Below are positions 1 through 6,736 of a DNA stretch of 30,433 bases, one piece after another (the stretch's first letter is position 1; each line of letters starts with the position of its first letter). The position numbers were made by a program, and so were the translations under genes. The stretch comes from Marinobacter sp. (GTDB taxonomy: Bacteria > Pseudomonadota > Gammaproteobacteria > Pseudomonadales > Oleiphilaceae). Location of the stretch: contig JAEPMM010000004.1 of assembly GCA_017643965.1 (NCBI GenBank), forward strand, positions 1 to 30,433, written 5' to 3'. The notes below the pieces were generated by a model. That model made no database searches and was not told the DNA's origin. It saw only the letters and a list, made by a program, of their open reading frames with translations.

Positions 1-1216
1 CGCCCAGCCGGGCCCCGATCCACAGCAGCGGCAGAAAACACACGAACAGTCGCAGCGTGGATACCAGCAGTGCCCGCAGCGACAGCCCCAGGGCATTGCA
101 CACCGACACCATCAGCATGCACACCCCCAGCCCGCTGTAACTCAGCGGCACCCGCACCAGATAGTTGCCCAGCACCTCCTGCACTTCGGCGTCGCTGGTG
201 AACAGCTGCGCCACCAGCCCGGAGGCCAGTACCCAGATCAGACCGATGGCCAGCTGCCAGGCCACCACAAAGCGCACCGCCAGCCGCACCAGCTTGCGGA
301 TCTGGCCGATGTCACCGGCGCCCAGCATGCGCCCGATCATCGGCGGCATCGACATGGTCAGCGCCAGCACCACCACAATGGAGAAAAACTCCAGCCGCGT
401 GCCCAGCCCCCAGGCAGCAACCGCTGCCGAGCCGAATCCTGCCACCAGGGCGGTGGCCAGCATCGCCGAAGCCGGCGGCATCAGCTGGCTGACCATGGCC
501 GGTGCCATGATGCCGTTGAGCTGCTTCAGGGTTTTGAGCAGATCCAGCTGGCGCAGCTCGAAGCTGATCCAGTGTCGCTTCAGCAGCGCCGGGTAAATGA
601 TCAGCGCGCCGATGCCGAAGGCGGTAATCGTAGCCCAGGCCGCCCCCGGCAGGCCCCAGCCAAAAACAAAGATGTACAACGGATCAAGGGCGATGTTGAG
701 CAGGCTGGTGGCGATCATCAGATAGCCGGGCAAACGGGTGTCGCCGTGGGAGCGGCACACGCTGTACCCGAAATAGAGCATGGCGCCGGTCCACGCCGAC
801 ACCAGCCAGGGCGCCCAGTACTGGTTGATCACCGGCCGCAGGGCGGCTTCCGCGCCCAGCAGGTTCAGAATAGGGCCTTGCAGCAGCCACACCGAGGCAC
901 ACAGCAGCAGCGCGAGACTGGCACCCACCGTGATCACCAGACCGCCCAGACGCTGGGCGCGCAAGTCGTCACCCTGACCGAGGGTGCGGGAGATAATGGC
1001 GGTGGTGGCAATGCCGAGACCCACGTACATACCGCTGACCAGCTGTTGCATGGGCACGGTAAAGCCAAGGGCGGCCAGCGGATCTCGACCAAGCTGGCCG
1101 ACAAACACGCTGTCGGCCAGCTGGAAGGTCATCAGTGAAAGCACCCCGAACAGCATGGGCCAGGTCATAGTGAAGAGCTGGCGGGCAAGGGAGGGATGGC
1201 CGGGTGTGTTACTCAC
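1..1216 (-). CDS. MATE-family multidrug/Na+ efflux transporter (3' end cut by window edge)
   Basis: The product is an inner-membrane antiporter of the MATE (NorM/DinF-like) superfamily, which exports cationic drugs or metabolites in exchange for Na+ or H+. About 405 residues are visible. The frame starts at a GTG at 1216 (VSNTPGHPSLARQLFTMTWP) and is still open at base 1, so roughly the last 40-50 residues of a usual 450-residue MATE protein are missing. Visible support is the N-terminal MATE signature (TWPMLFGVLSLMTFQLADSV, then FVGQLGRDPLAALGF), a string of hydrophobic helices, and the second-half repeat around MSMPPMIGRMLGAGD. The start is uncertain: no strong ribosome binding site precedes the GTG, and an in-frame ATG lies at 1168. 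The gene stands alone, with a REP-like palindrome and tpx upstream. Its substrate cannot be told from the sequence. Confidence 0.9.
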   Translation of the reverse strand, partial: MSNTPGHPSLARQLFTMTWPMLFGVLSLMTFQLADSVFVGQLGRDPLAALGFTVPMQQLVSGMYVGLGIATTAIISRTLGQGDDLRAQRLGGLVITVGASLALLLCASVWLLQGPILNLLGAEAALRPVINQYWAPWLVSAWTGAMLYFGYSVCRSHGDTRLPGYLMIATSLLNIALDPLYIFVFGWGLPGAAWATITAFGIGALIIYPALLKRHWISFELRQLDLLKTLKQLNGIMAPAMVSQLMPPASAMLATALVAGFGSAAVAAWGLGTRLEFFSIVVVLALTMSMPPMIGRMLGAGDIGQIRKLVRLAVRFVVAWQLAIGLIWVLASGLVAQLFTSDAEVQEVLGNYLVRVPLSYSGLGVCMLMVSVCNALGLSLRALLVSTLRLFVCFLPLLWIGARLG

Positions 1217-1254
1217 TGTTGGACAGGTGCTCGAATCAGAACGTGAAGGGCGCC

Positions 1255-1291
1255 GTAGGTCGGGTTAGCGCAGCGTAACCCGACAGTCTAC
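1255..1291. repeat. REP-like palindrome between MATE gene and tpx
   Basis: A compact inverted repeat: GTCGGGTTA (1259-1267) pairs with TAACCCGAC (1276-1284) around GCGCAGCG, and the flanking GTAG (1255-1258) pairs with CTAC (1288-1291). This word (GTCGGGTTAGCG, CAG, CGTAACCCGAC) is, from memory, a common intergenic repeat in many proteobacteria. It lies just past the tpx stop and upstream of the MATE start, so it could end tpx transcription, but no U-run follows. Confidence 0.7.
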
Positions 1292-1306
1292 AGGATCAGA
1301 CCAGTA

Positions 1307-1804
1307 TCAGAGTACCTTCAGCGCCGCGTCGTAGTCCGGCTCGTGCTTGATGTCATCCACCAGTTCGCTGTGCAGTACCTTGTTGCTTTCATCCAGCACG
1401 ATCACCGCCCGTGCGCACAGTCCCGCCAGCGGGCCGCTCTGGATGGCCACGCCGTAGTCCTGCTGGAAGCTGTAGTTACGGAAGCTGGACAGCGGAATCA
1501 CTTCTTTCAGACCCTCGGCGCCGCAGAAGCGACCGGCGGCAAATGGCAGGTCGGCGGAGACAACCAGAACCACGGTGTTGTCGAGGCTGCTGGCCTGTTC
1601 ATTGAACTTGCGGGTGGAGGCGGCGCACACACCGGTGTCGATGCTGGGGATGATGTTCAGGATTTTGCGCTTGCCGGCGTAGGCGTCGAGTTTGACGTCT
1701 TCAAGGCTGGTGTTGGTCAGGGTCAGTGGGGGTGCGTTGTCGCCGACCTTGGGGAAGGTGCCGCTGACTTCGATGGGATTGCCGTCGAGGTTGACGTTGC
1801 TCAT
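1307..1804 (-). CDS. tpx: Thiol peroxidase (atypical 2-Cys peroxiredoxin)
   Basis: Tpx is a soluble peroxidase that reduces H2O2 and organic hydroperoxides with thioredoxin as electron donor. The 165-residue product has the usual length and reads like E. coli Tpx throughout. The peroxidatic Cys60 sits in PSIDTGVCAAS and the resolving Cys94 in GRFCGAEGL; the C-terminal end has the family-typical EPDYDAALKVL. The ATG at 1804 follows a good Shine-Dalgarno (AGGAG, 7 bases upstream). The frame stays open further upstream through the intergenic hairpin and into the next gene, but that stretch is not protein-like, so the short start is correct. It is probably a single-gene unit, separated from the upstream transporter by a long hairpin. 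Confidence 0.97.
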   Translation of the reverse strand: MSNVNLDGNPIEVSGTFPKVGDNAPPLTLTNTSLEDVKLDAYAGKRKILNIIPSIDTGVCAASTRKFNEQASSLDNTVVLVVSADLPFAAGRFCGAEGLKEVIPLSSFRNYSFQQDYGVAIQSGPLAGLCARAVIVLDESNKVLHSELVDDIKHEPDYDAALKVL

Positions 1805-1934
1805 GGGAAACTCCTGTTGTCTGGTTTGTTCTGAACAGCCTACTCTGTTTAGCGCAGAATGGATGACTTTGCACCTCAAGCTGGAGCGCGATCGGCCAGT
1901 TGGTGCCTGAAGAAAGTGCTCAGGCTCCGGAGAG

Positions 1935-2042
1935 GTCGGCCAGGGCAGCCCTTCCCAAAACACGCTCAAGCCCATCCCTGGGGCGCTTGGGCTCCGCCAT
2001 CCATGGCTCCGCACAGTTTTGGGAAGGGCTACCCTGGCCGAC
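1935..2042 (-). repeat. Long intergenic hairpin, family A, copy 1
   Basis: Two 27-base arms, 1935-1961 and 2016-2042, are complementary at 26 of 27 positions; the exception becomes a G-U pair in the minus-strand RNA. They enclose a 54-base tip. Read on the minus strand, the tip carries two small hairpins, GCC-ATGGAT-GGC (2007-1996) and CCC-AGGGAT-GGG (1982-1971), and ends in AGCGT followed by GTTTT of the arm. Copy 2 at 3333-3435 has the same tip but different arms. It sits between the bcr-type gene and tpx, both on the minus strand. A role in termination or mRNA protection is possible; no U-run is seen directly after it. Confidence 0.9.
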
Positions 2043-2075
2043 TTGTAGTTGAGAGTTATCTTCCGTTTTCTCTGG

Positions 2076-3296
2076 CTATCGCGTTGAAACCGACTGGGGC
2101 TCGAAGCCCACAGCCGGATGGCGTTGAACCAGCAGCAGGTAACTTGCCAACGCAGCGATCGCACAGATTGCGATGACGGTCGCCATGACCAGCGAGGTGC
2201 CGTCGTGCAGGTGGCCGACGAGAACCCCTGCCAGGGCGGCGATGGCCATCTGGGTGAAGCCGAACAGGGCGGAGGCGGAACCGGCCATGTGGGGGAAGTT
2301 GGCCATGGCGCCGGCCATGGTCTGGGGCAGCACCATGCCGACACCGATCATGAACAGGCTCTGGGGCAGGATCACGGCCCACACGCTGTAGACTTCAGCC
2401 AGTGCGAGGCCGGCCATGACCGCGCCCGCCGCAACGGCGATGGTCAGGCCGCGCACCAGGATCTGATCCGGCATCAGCCTGCTGCCGAGGCGGACGGCGG
2501 TGAGGTTGCCGGTGATGTAGCCCACCACAATGCAGGCGAAGAACAGCCCGAAGTGCTCGGGTTCAACGCCGAGAAAATCGATCAGCACGAAGGACGAGCC
2601 TGACAGGAAAGCGAACAGGCCGGAGAAGATCAACGCGTTGGTCAGGGTATAGCCGAGGAAACTGATGTCGGTGGCAATGCTGCGATAGTTGCGCAACAGG
2701 CTGCACATCCGCAGTGGCTGGCGGTGTTCGGCACGCATGGGCTCGGGGATACCGTAGGCCACCACCACCGCCATGATCAGTGCGTATCCGGCCAGTGCCA
2801 CAAAGATGGACGCCCAGCCAAGGCCGGACACCATAAACCCGCCGATGGTCGGCGCAATCGCCGGTGCCAGCGCCATGATACTGGCGAGGATTGCCATGAT
2901 TCGGGCGGCCTCCCGAGGCGTGTAGATGTCACGAATCGCCGCGCGACCCAGTACCGGACCGGCGGACCCGCCCAGCGCCTGCAGGAAGCGGCACAGCATC
3001 AGGGTTTCGATATTGGTGGCGAAGGCACAGCCGACACTGGCGAGGGCAAACAGCAGAAAGCCGCCAATCATGATGGGCTTGCGGCCAAAGCGGTCTGCCA
3101 GTGGGCCGCAGACCAGTTGCGCCAGGGCAAAGCCCAGCATGTAAAGGCTCAGTGTCAGCTGCACCTGATCGGTACCAGTGCCAAAATCGGCGCCAATCTG
3201 CGGCAAGGCTGGCAAATACATATCGGTAGCCAACGGCCCCAGAGCCACAGCGGCGGCGAGTAATATGGTTGTCCAGACACTGGTCAGTGCAAGCAT
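2076..3296 (-). CDS. Bcr/CflA-family drug resistance MFS transporter
   Basis: A 406-residue proton-driven exporter of the DHA1 group of the major facilitator superfamily, of the Bcr/CflA type (bicyclomycin, chloramphenicol and similar drugs). About 12 hydrophobic segments are visible. Diagnostic pieces are the early PLATDMYLPALPQI, motif A between helices 2 and 3 (GPLADRFGRKP), and CRFLQALGGSAGPVLGRAAI in helices 4-5, which is typical of Bcr/CflA. The length is as expected. The gene lies downstream of a LysR regulator on the same strand but is separated from it by 233 bases containing a long hairpin. A second hairpin of the same family lies on its other side, so the gene is bracketed by two related repeats. 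Substrate specificity is not readable. Confidence 0.93.
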   Translation of the reverse strand: MLALTSVWTTILLAAAVALGPLATDMYLPALPQIGADFGTGTDQVQLTLSLYMLGFALAQLVCGPLADRFGRKPIMIGGFLLFALASVGCAFATNIETLMLCRFLQALGGSAGPVLGRAAIRDIYTPREAARIMAILASIMALAPAIAPTIGGFMVSGLGWASIFVALAGYALIMAVVVAYGIPEPMRAEHRQPLRMCSLLRNYRSIATDISFLGYTLTNALIFSGLFAFLSGSSFVLIDFLGVEPEHFGLFFACIVVGYITGNLTAVRLGSRLMPDQILVRGLTIAVAAGAVMAGLALAEVYSVWAVILPQSLFMIGVGMVLPQTMAGAMANFPHMAGSASALFGFTQMAIAALAGVLVGHLHDGTSLVMATVIAICAIAALASYLLLVQRHPAVGFEPQSVSTR

Positions 3297-3332
3297 GAAA
3301 TTTTCCGGTCTAACCTGAAAGTGAGCGAGCGG

Positions 3333-3435
3333 GTAGTGGGGAGGGGCTTTCCGAAACCCTGCGGAGCCATGGATGGCGGAGCGGAGCTTACATGGATGTA
3401 TTCATAGCGTGTTTCGGAAAGCCCCTCCCCACTAC
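3333..3435 (+). repeat. Long intergenic hairpin, family A, copy 2
   Basis: The arms 3333-3357 and 3411-3435 are complementary at all 25 positions, and several outer bases can also pair. The 53-base tip holds GCC-ATGGAT-GGC (3366-3377) and TAC-ATGGAT-GTA (3389-3400), then AGCGT leading into GTTTC of the right arm. The tip matches that of copy 1 (1935-2042, opposite orientation) while the outer arms are unrelated in sequence. It lies between the LysR gene and the Bcr/CflA start, about 40 bases upstream of the latter. Confidence 0.92.
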
Positions 3436-3500
3436 CTGCGACCTACTCGGAGTCAGAGAAGTCTACGCCCGGAACCGGTGTCAGATAACAACCGGAACCC

Positions 3501-3515
3501 TCATACAACGTATGA
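3501..3515. promoter_or_regulatory. Short perfect palindrome, possible operator
   Basis: TCATAC-AAC-GTATGA is a perfect 6-3-6 inverted repeat between the LysR stop and the Bcr/CflA start. It could be an operator for the efflux gene or just a small hairpin after lysR. No -35/-10 pair could be placed with confidence beside it. Confidence 0.3.
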
Positions 3516-3529
3516 GCAAAATCGATTGA

Positions 3530-4441
3530 TTAATCGTGAAGGCCGTTCATGGTCGCGGCCACGGCGTTCACCTGATTGCGGAGCCAGCGGTGGGCGGGGT
3601 CGTTCTGATAGCGGCGATGCCAGAGCATCAGCAAGGTGAAGGGTTTGAAATCGAAGGGCAGGGGCACCCAGGCAAAGCCGCGGAGTAAATGGTCACTCAT
3701 CCGCTCCGGCGCCGTCGCCAGCATATCGGTACCACGCAGGAACTCCGGCAGGCCCGAGAAATTGGACACCGTTACCGCATTACGCCGGGTCAGCCCGCGG
3801 GTGTTCAGTGACGTTTCCAGGGCCGGCTTTTCACCGGTGGCGAACAGCAGCGACACATGGTCGGCCTTGAGGTAGTCCGCCATGTCCTGCGGCGGCGCCC
3901 GGTGATCCGGATCGTAGAACACCACCATCCGGTCTGCCATCAGGCCCCGATGCATGATGTCCGTGGCCTCCGGCGCGTGGGGCGAAATGATCAGGTCGCA
4001 GACATCCTTGCGCAGCATATCGGCCGTGGGAATGCCGGAAGGAACCACCTGCAGCCGGATCCCCGGTGCCTCTTGCCGCAGCGTGCGGAGCAATCCCGGC
4101 AGTAACAGGTCGCGCTGATAATCGTTGGCCGCAATGGTGAAGGTGAACTCGGCCGTGGCCGGTGTGAACAGCGGTCCGCTGGACAGGGACTGCAGATCGT
4201 CCAGAATCTGCCGGACATGAGGTCCCGCCCTCAGCGCGTATTGGGTCGGCGCAATGCCGCGGCCGGACTTCACAAACAGCGGATCCCCCAGCGATTGCCG
4301 CAACCGGTCTAAAGTATGGCTTACCGCCGACTGACTGACCCCGAGCCGAACCGCCGCGCGGGACACGCTGCCCTCATCGAGCACCGTCAGGAAGGTGATC
4401 AGGGATCGGGTGTCGAGATTCAATGTATCGATGCTGTTCAT
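3530..4441 (-). CDS. LysR-family transcriptional regulator
   Basis: A 303-residue regulator of normal LysR length. The N-terminal winged helix-turn-helix spans about residues 10-68, with the family pattern LITFLTVLDEGSVSRAAVRL, then SQSAVSHTLDRLR and GDPLFVKSGRGIAPT. The rest is the substrate-binding-like effector domain. It is divergent from the haloacid dehalogenase gene 100 bases away, the classic layout for a LysR protein that controls its neighbour, and it precedes the Bcr/CflA pump on its own strand. Either could be its target. The effector is unknown. The ATG at 4441 lies next to a palindrome at 4447-4463, which would suit autoregulation. Confidence 0.93.
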   Translation of the reverse strand: MNSIDTLNLDTRSLITFLTVLDEGSVSRAAVRLGVSQSAVSHTLDRLRQSLGDPLFVKSGRGIAPTQYALRAGPHVRQILDDLQSLSSGPLFTPATAEFTFTIAANDYQRDLLLPGLLRTLRQEAPGIRLQVVPSGIPTADMLRKDVCDLIISPHAPEATDIMHRGLMADRMVVFYDPDHRAPPQDMADYLKADHVSLLFATGEKPALETSLNTRGLTRRNAVTVSNFSGLPEFLRGTDMLATAPERMSDHLLRGFAWVPLPFDFKPFTLLMLWHRRYQNDPAHRWLRNQVNAVAATMNGLHD

Positions 4442-4446
4442 GGATC

Positions 4447-4463
4447 GAAGTGTAATGCACTTC
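4447..4463. promoter_or_regulatory. Candidate operator in the lysR / dehalogenase divergent region
   Basis: GAAGTG-TAATG-CACTTC is a perfect 6-5-6 inverted repeat starting six bases upstream of the LysR start codon, in the 100-base region shared with the divergent dehalogenase gene. The position suits a LysR binding site, but the classic T-N11-A spacing is not present, so the assignment is an inference from location and symmetry only. Confidence 0.4.
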
Positions 4464-4541
4464 TACCCAGGTCGCCTACACAACCGGTTGGCGCTGTACT
4501 AGTGTAGAGTGAATGAACGCTCAATAATGGATGGAGGAACC

Positions 4542-5213
4542 ATGACCCTCAGGCTCGCATTCGACGTCTACGGCACCCTGGTCGACCCCATGGGCATGGC
4601 CGACCTGTTGACACAGGACGCCGGCGACACGGCACAAACCGTCAGCAGCCTGTGGCGTGAAAAGCAGCTGGAGTTCTCTTTCCGCCGCGGCCTGATGCGG
4701 GTTTACGAGGATTTCGGGGTGTGCACCCGTCAGGCCCTTCGCTACGCCATGGCGAGCCACCAACTGGGCCTGGCCAGTGATCGCGAAGACGAACTCATGG
4801 CCGCCTACCTCTCCTTGCCTGCGTTCGACGACGCGTTGCCGGTGCTGAAAGCCCTGCAAGGCAGGTACCCGCTGTTTGCCTTCTCCAACGGCAGCTACCC
4901 CGCGCTGGAGAAAGTGTTGGGCCACAACGGCCTGCTTGACCAGTTCGAGGGCCTGGTGTCCGTGGATGACATAAAAAGCTTCAAGCCCGACCCGGCGGTC
5001 TACGCTTACGCGCGAAGGGCAACCGGCGCCTGGGACGAACCGTTATGCCTGGTATCAAGCAACGCCTGGGATGTCATCGGTGCCCGAGCGGCGGGGCTGA
5101 AAGCGGTATGGGTCCAGCGAGATCCGAACAAGGTTTTCGAAGACTGGGGCATCAAGCCCTCAGCCGTTATACAGAGCCTGTCAGAACTCCCGAAAGCCCT
5201 GAAGCAAGTCTGA
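4542..5213 (+). CDS. (S)-2-haloacid dehalogenase, HAD superfamily type II
   Basis: The product hydrolyses L-2-haloalkanoic acids to D-2-hydroxy acids in the cytoplasm. At 223 residues it is the expected length. It keeps every catalytic residue known from L-DEX YL, at matching spacing: nucleophile Asp8 (FDVYGTLVDP), Thr12, Arg39 (WREKQLEFS), Ser115 (FSNGSYP), Lys148 and Tyr154 (SFKPDPAVYAY), and Ser172, Asn174 and Asp177 (SSNAWDVIG). The ATG at 4542 is chosen because GGAGG lies just upstream; a GTG at 4509 and an ATG at 4527 are also in frame but lack a good site. The gene is divergent from a LysR regulator that may control it. The natural substrate could be a halogenated acid, common in seawater, or another 2-substituted acid. 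Confidence 0.9.
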   Translation: MTLRLAFDVYGTLVDPMGMADLLTQDAGDTAQTVSSLWREKQLEFSFRRGLMRVYEDFGVCTRQALRYAMASHQLGLASDREDELMAAYLSLPAFDDALPVLKALQGRYPLFAFSNGSYPALEKVLGHNGLLDQFEGLVSVDDIKSFKPDPAVYAYARRATGAWDEPLCLVSSNAWDVIGARAAGLKAVWVQRDPNKVFEDWGIKPSAVIQSLSELPKALKQV

Positions 5214-5255
5214 AACAGCTTTCAAATCATGCGGAAAAAACAAACTAGCCGCGGA

Positions 5256-5339
5256 GGCAGGCGAGAAGGGGGACGATTCCCAAAAAATTCAAAGAAGCGA
5301 AGCTTCTCGTTTTGGGAATCGTCCCCCTTCTTGCCTGCC
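5256..5339 (+). repeat. Long intergenic hairpin, family B, copy 1
   Basis: The arms 5256-5285 and 5310-5339 are complementary at 29 of 30 positions, and the odd pair is a G-U wobble in plus-strand RNA. The 24-base tip contains a nested stem GAAGC (5294-5298) with GCTTC (5302-5306) and the word TTCAAAGAAGC (5288-5298), shared with copy 2 at 27572-27649. It lies between two convergent genes, where a bidirectional terminator would be useful. A TTTGTTTTTT tract lies beyond the left arm on the minus strand but not directly next to the stem. Confidence 0.92.
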
Positions 5340-5363
5340 GGCCCCGACCGAAGCAGAAAAAAA

Positions 5364-6563
5364 TCAGTCAGACCGCCCAGCCAGCCACTCCGCCAACTCC
5401 AGCCAGCTCTCCGCAGGCGCTTTGCTGCCCGCCAGAATCCCCATGTGGCCGCCGGGCACAACCCGGAACGTCTTGTCGGTAGAACTGACGTGGTCCATCA
5501 CCCGCTTGGCTGCACCCGGAGTGGCCAGAGTATCCTCCTGACCGGCGATGGCGAGTAAGTTGGCATTCACATTCCCCAGGCGGGCAACGTCTTCACCAAT
5601 CTGGATTTCACCGTTCGACAACTGGTTGTCGATCCAGATCCGCACCACCGTGTCCTGAATGATGCCGCCGGGGTAAGCCACCATGCGGTCCAGAAACGCC
5701 GACGTGGTGGCGTGGTTACTGACAAACTCCCGGTCACCCAGGCGCACAATCAGCTCCCAGTAGCCCATCACACTGCCGATCGGATTGGTCAGCTTGAAGC
5801 CGATGGTGTTGGCCCAGCCGGGGGTGTGAAACCAGTGGGGTTTGACGTCGTGGATGCGAAAACCGGTGCGCTTGCGGACAAAATCCGCCACATCCGCCAC
5901 CCGCTGGTACAGCAGTCCCATCAGCCCGGAGGCGTGGCTGTCGATGGGCAGCCCCAGCACCACGGCGTTGCGGATGTGCTGATCCTTGCTCAGCGCCGAG
6001 TAGAACAGGGTGAACATGCCGCCCATGCTCCAGCCGTGCAGCGACAGTTCCTGCTCGCCGCTGTGCTCACGTACCCGGTTCAGGTACGCCGGCAGCAACT
6101 CCGCCACGTAGGTATGCAGGTTGTAGTGACTGTGCTGGCGCGTGGGCATGCCCCAGTCAATCAGATACACCTCGAAGCCTTTCGCCCGCAGGAAACGCAC
6201 CAGGCTGCGCTGCGGAAACAGATCGTAGATCAGCATGTTCACCGCCAGCGGCGGCACGATCACGATAGGCGTCTTGTGGGCCGTGGGTTCCACCGTGATG
6301 GTTTTGCCATCCAGCTCGATGGCATCTTCCGCCAGCGGTGGGTAATAGCGCAGGCTGACCAAGCCGTCGGTGTACAGCGTCTCGAACGGTGTCTGCCCGG
6401 CCTGAACCAGGCTGGCGGCACGGAAAACGCGATCGAAGGCATTACCCGCGTAAAGCGCGGTCTGCCGGGTAAGACCGGCCGCCTTGTCAGCAGCGGACTT
6501 GAAAAGGTTTGGCATGGGCATGTCCATGATGGGTTTGAAGCTCGCTGTAAATGCATTGGTCAC
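5364..6563 (-). CDS. PHA-synthase-like (PhaC-type) alpha/beta hydrolase with Ser nucleophile
   Basis: A 399-residue protein built like class III poly(3-hydroxyalkanoate) synthase PhaC. It has the conserved VPPLAVNMLIYDLFPQRSLV block, LIDWGMP, a nucleophile elbow at 176-181, the lid-like stretch PIGSVMGYWELI, and the acid and base AGQEDTLATP (Asp344) and PGGHMGI (His373). In true PHA synthases the elbow is G-x-C-x-G-G; here it is GWSMGG, so the catalytic residue is Ser179. That would give a Ser-Asp-His triad, more like a lipase or esterase, although a polymerase cannot be excluded. No phaE, phaR or phasin gene is adjacent. The start is a GTG at 6563 with GGAG upstream. The gene is divergent from an acyltransferase gene. 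Confidence 0.8.
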   Translation of the reverse strand: MTNAFTASFKPIMDMPMPNLFKSAADKAAGLTRQTALYAGNAFDRVFRAASLVQAGQTPFETLYTDGLVSLRYYPPLAEDAIELDGKTITVEPTAHKTPIVIVPPLAVNMLIYDLFPQRSLVRFLRAKGFEVYLIDWGMPTRQHSHYNLHTYVAELLPAYLNRVREHSGEQELSLHGWSMGGMFTLFYSALSKDQHIRNAVVLGLPIDSHASGLMGLLYQRVADVADFVRKRTGFRIHDVKPHWFHTPGWANTIGFKLTNPIGSVMGYWELIVRLGDREFVSNHATTSAFLDRMVAYPGGIIQDTVVRIWIDNQLSNGEIQIGEDVARLGNVNANLLAIAGQEDTLATPGAAKRVMDHVSSTDKTFRVVPGGHMGILAGSKAPAESWLELAEWLAGRSD

Positions 6564-6736
6564 CAGACTCCGGACCCCGAAGTCTGAGCGGGAAGGCTAC
6601 CGCCGCCGCTGGCAATGAGCCATGGCACAATTGTCACATTCCGGTGGCACGCCGGTCACTTCGGGCCACTGCCCAAAGACGCCTGTGGTTGATATGATTG
6701 CTGCCCATCGGACACAACAACCACAACAGGACCACC

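Noticed and set aside
1307..2344. A 345-codon frame joining tpx to upstream sequence
   Set aside because: The upstream part runs through an intergenic hairpin and into an off-frame section of the Bcr/CflA gene; tpx has its own strong ribosome binding site at 1804.
5256..5339. Classical rho-independent terminator
   Set aside because: The stem is far longer than usual and no U-run follows immediately in either direction; recorded as a repeat instead.
5229..5558. A plus-strand frame through the family B hairpin
   Set aside because: It starts in the repeat and runs antisense into the PhaC-like gene; low complexity, no ribosome binding site of note.
5712..6587. A 291-codon plus-strand frame
   Set aside because: It is the complement of the PhaC-like gene; its composition (many His, Gln, Gly) is typical of a shadow frame.
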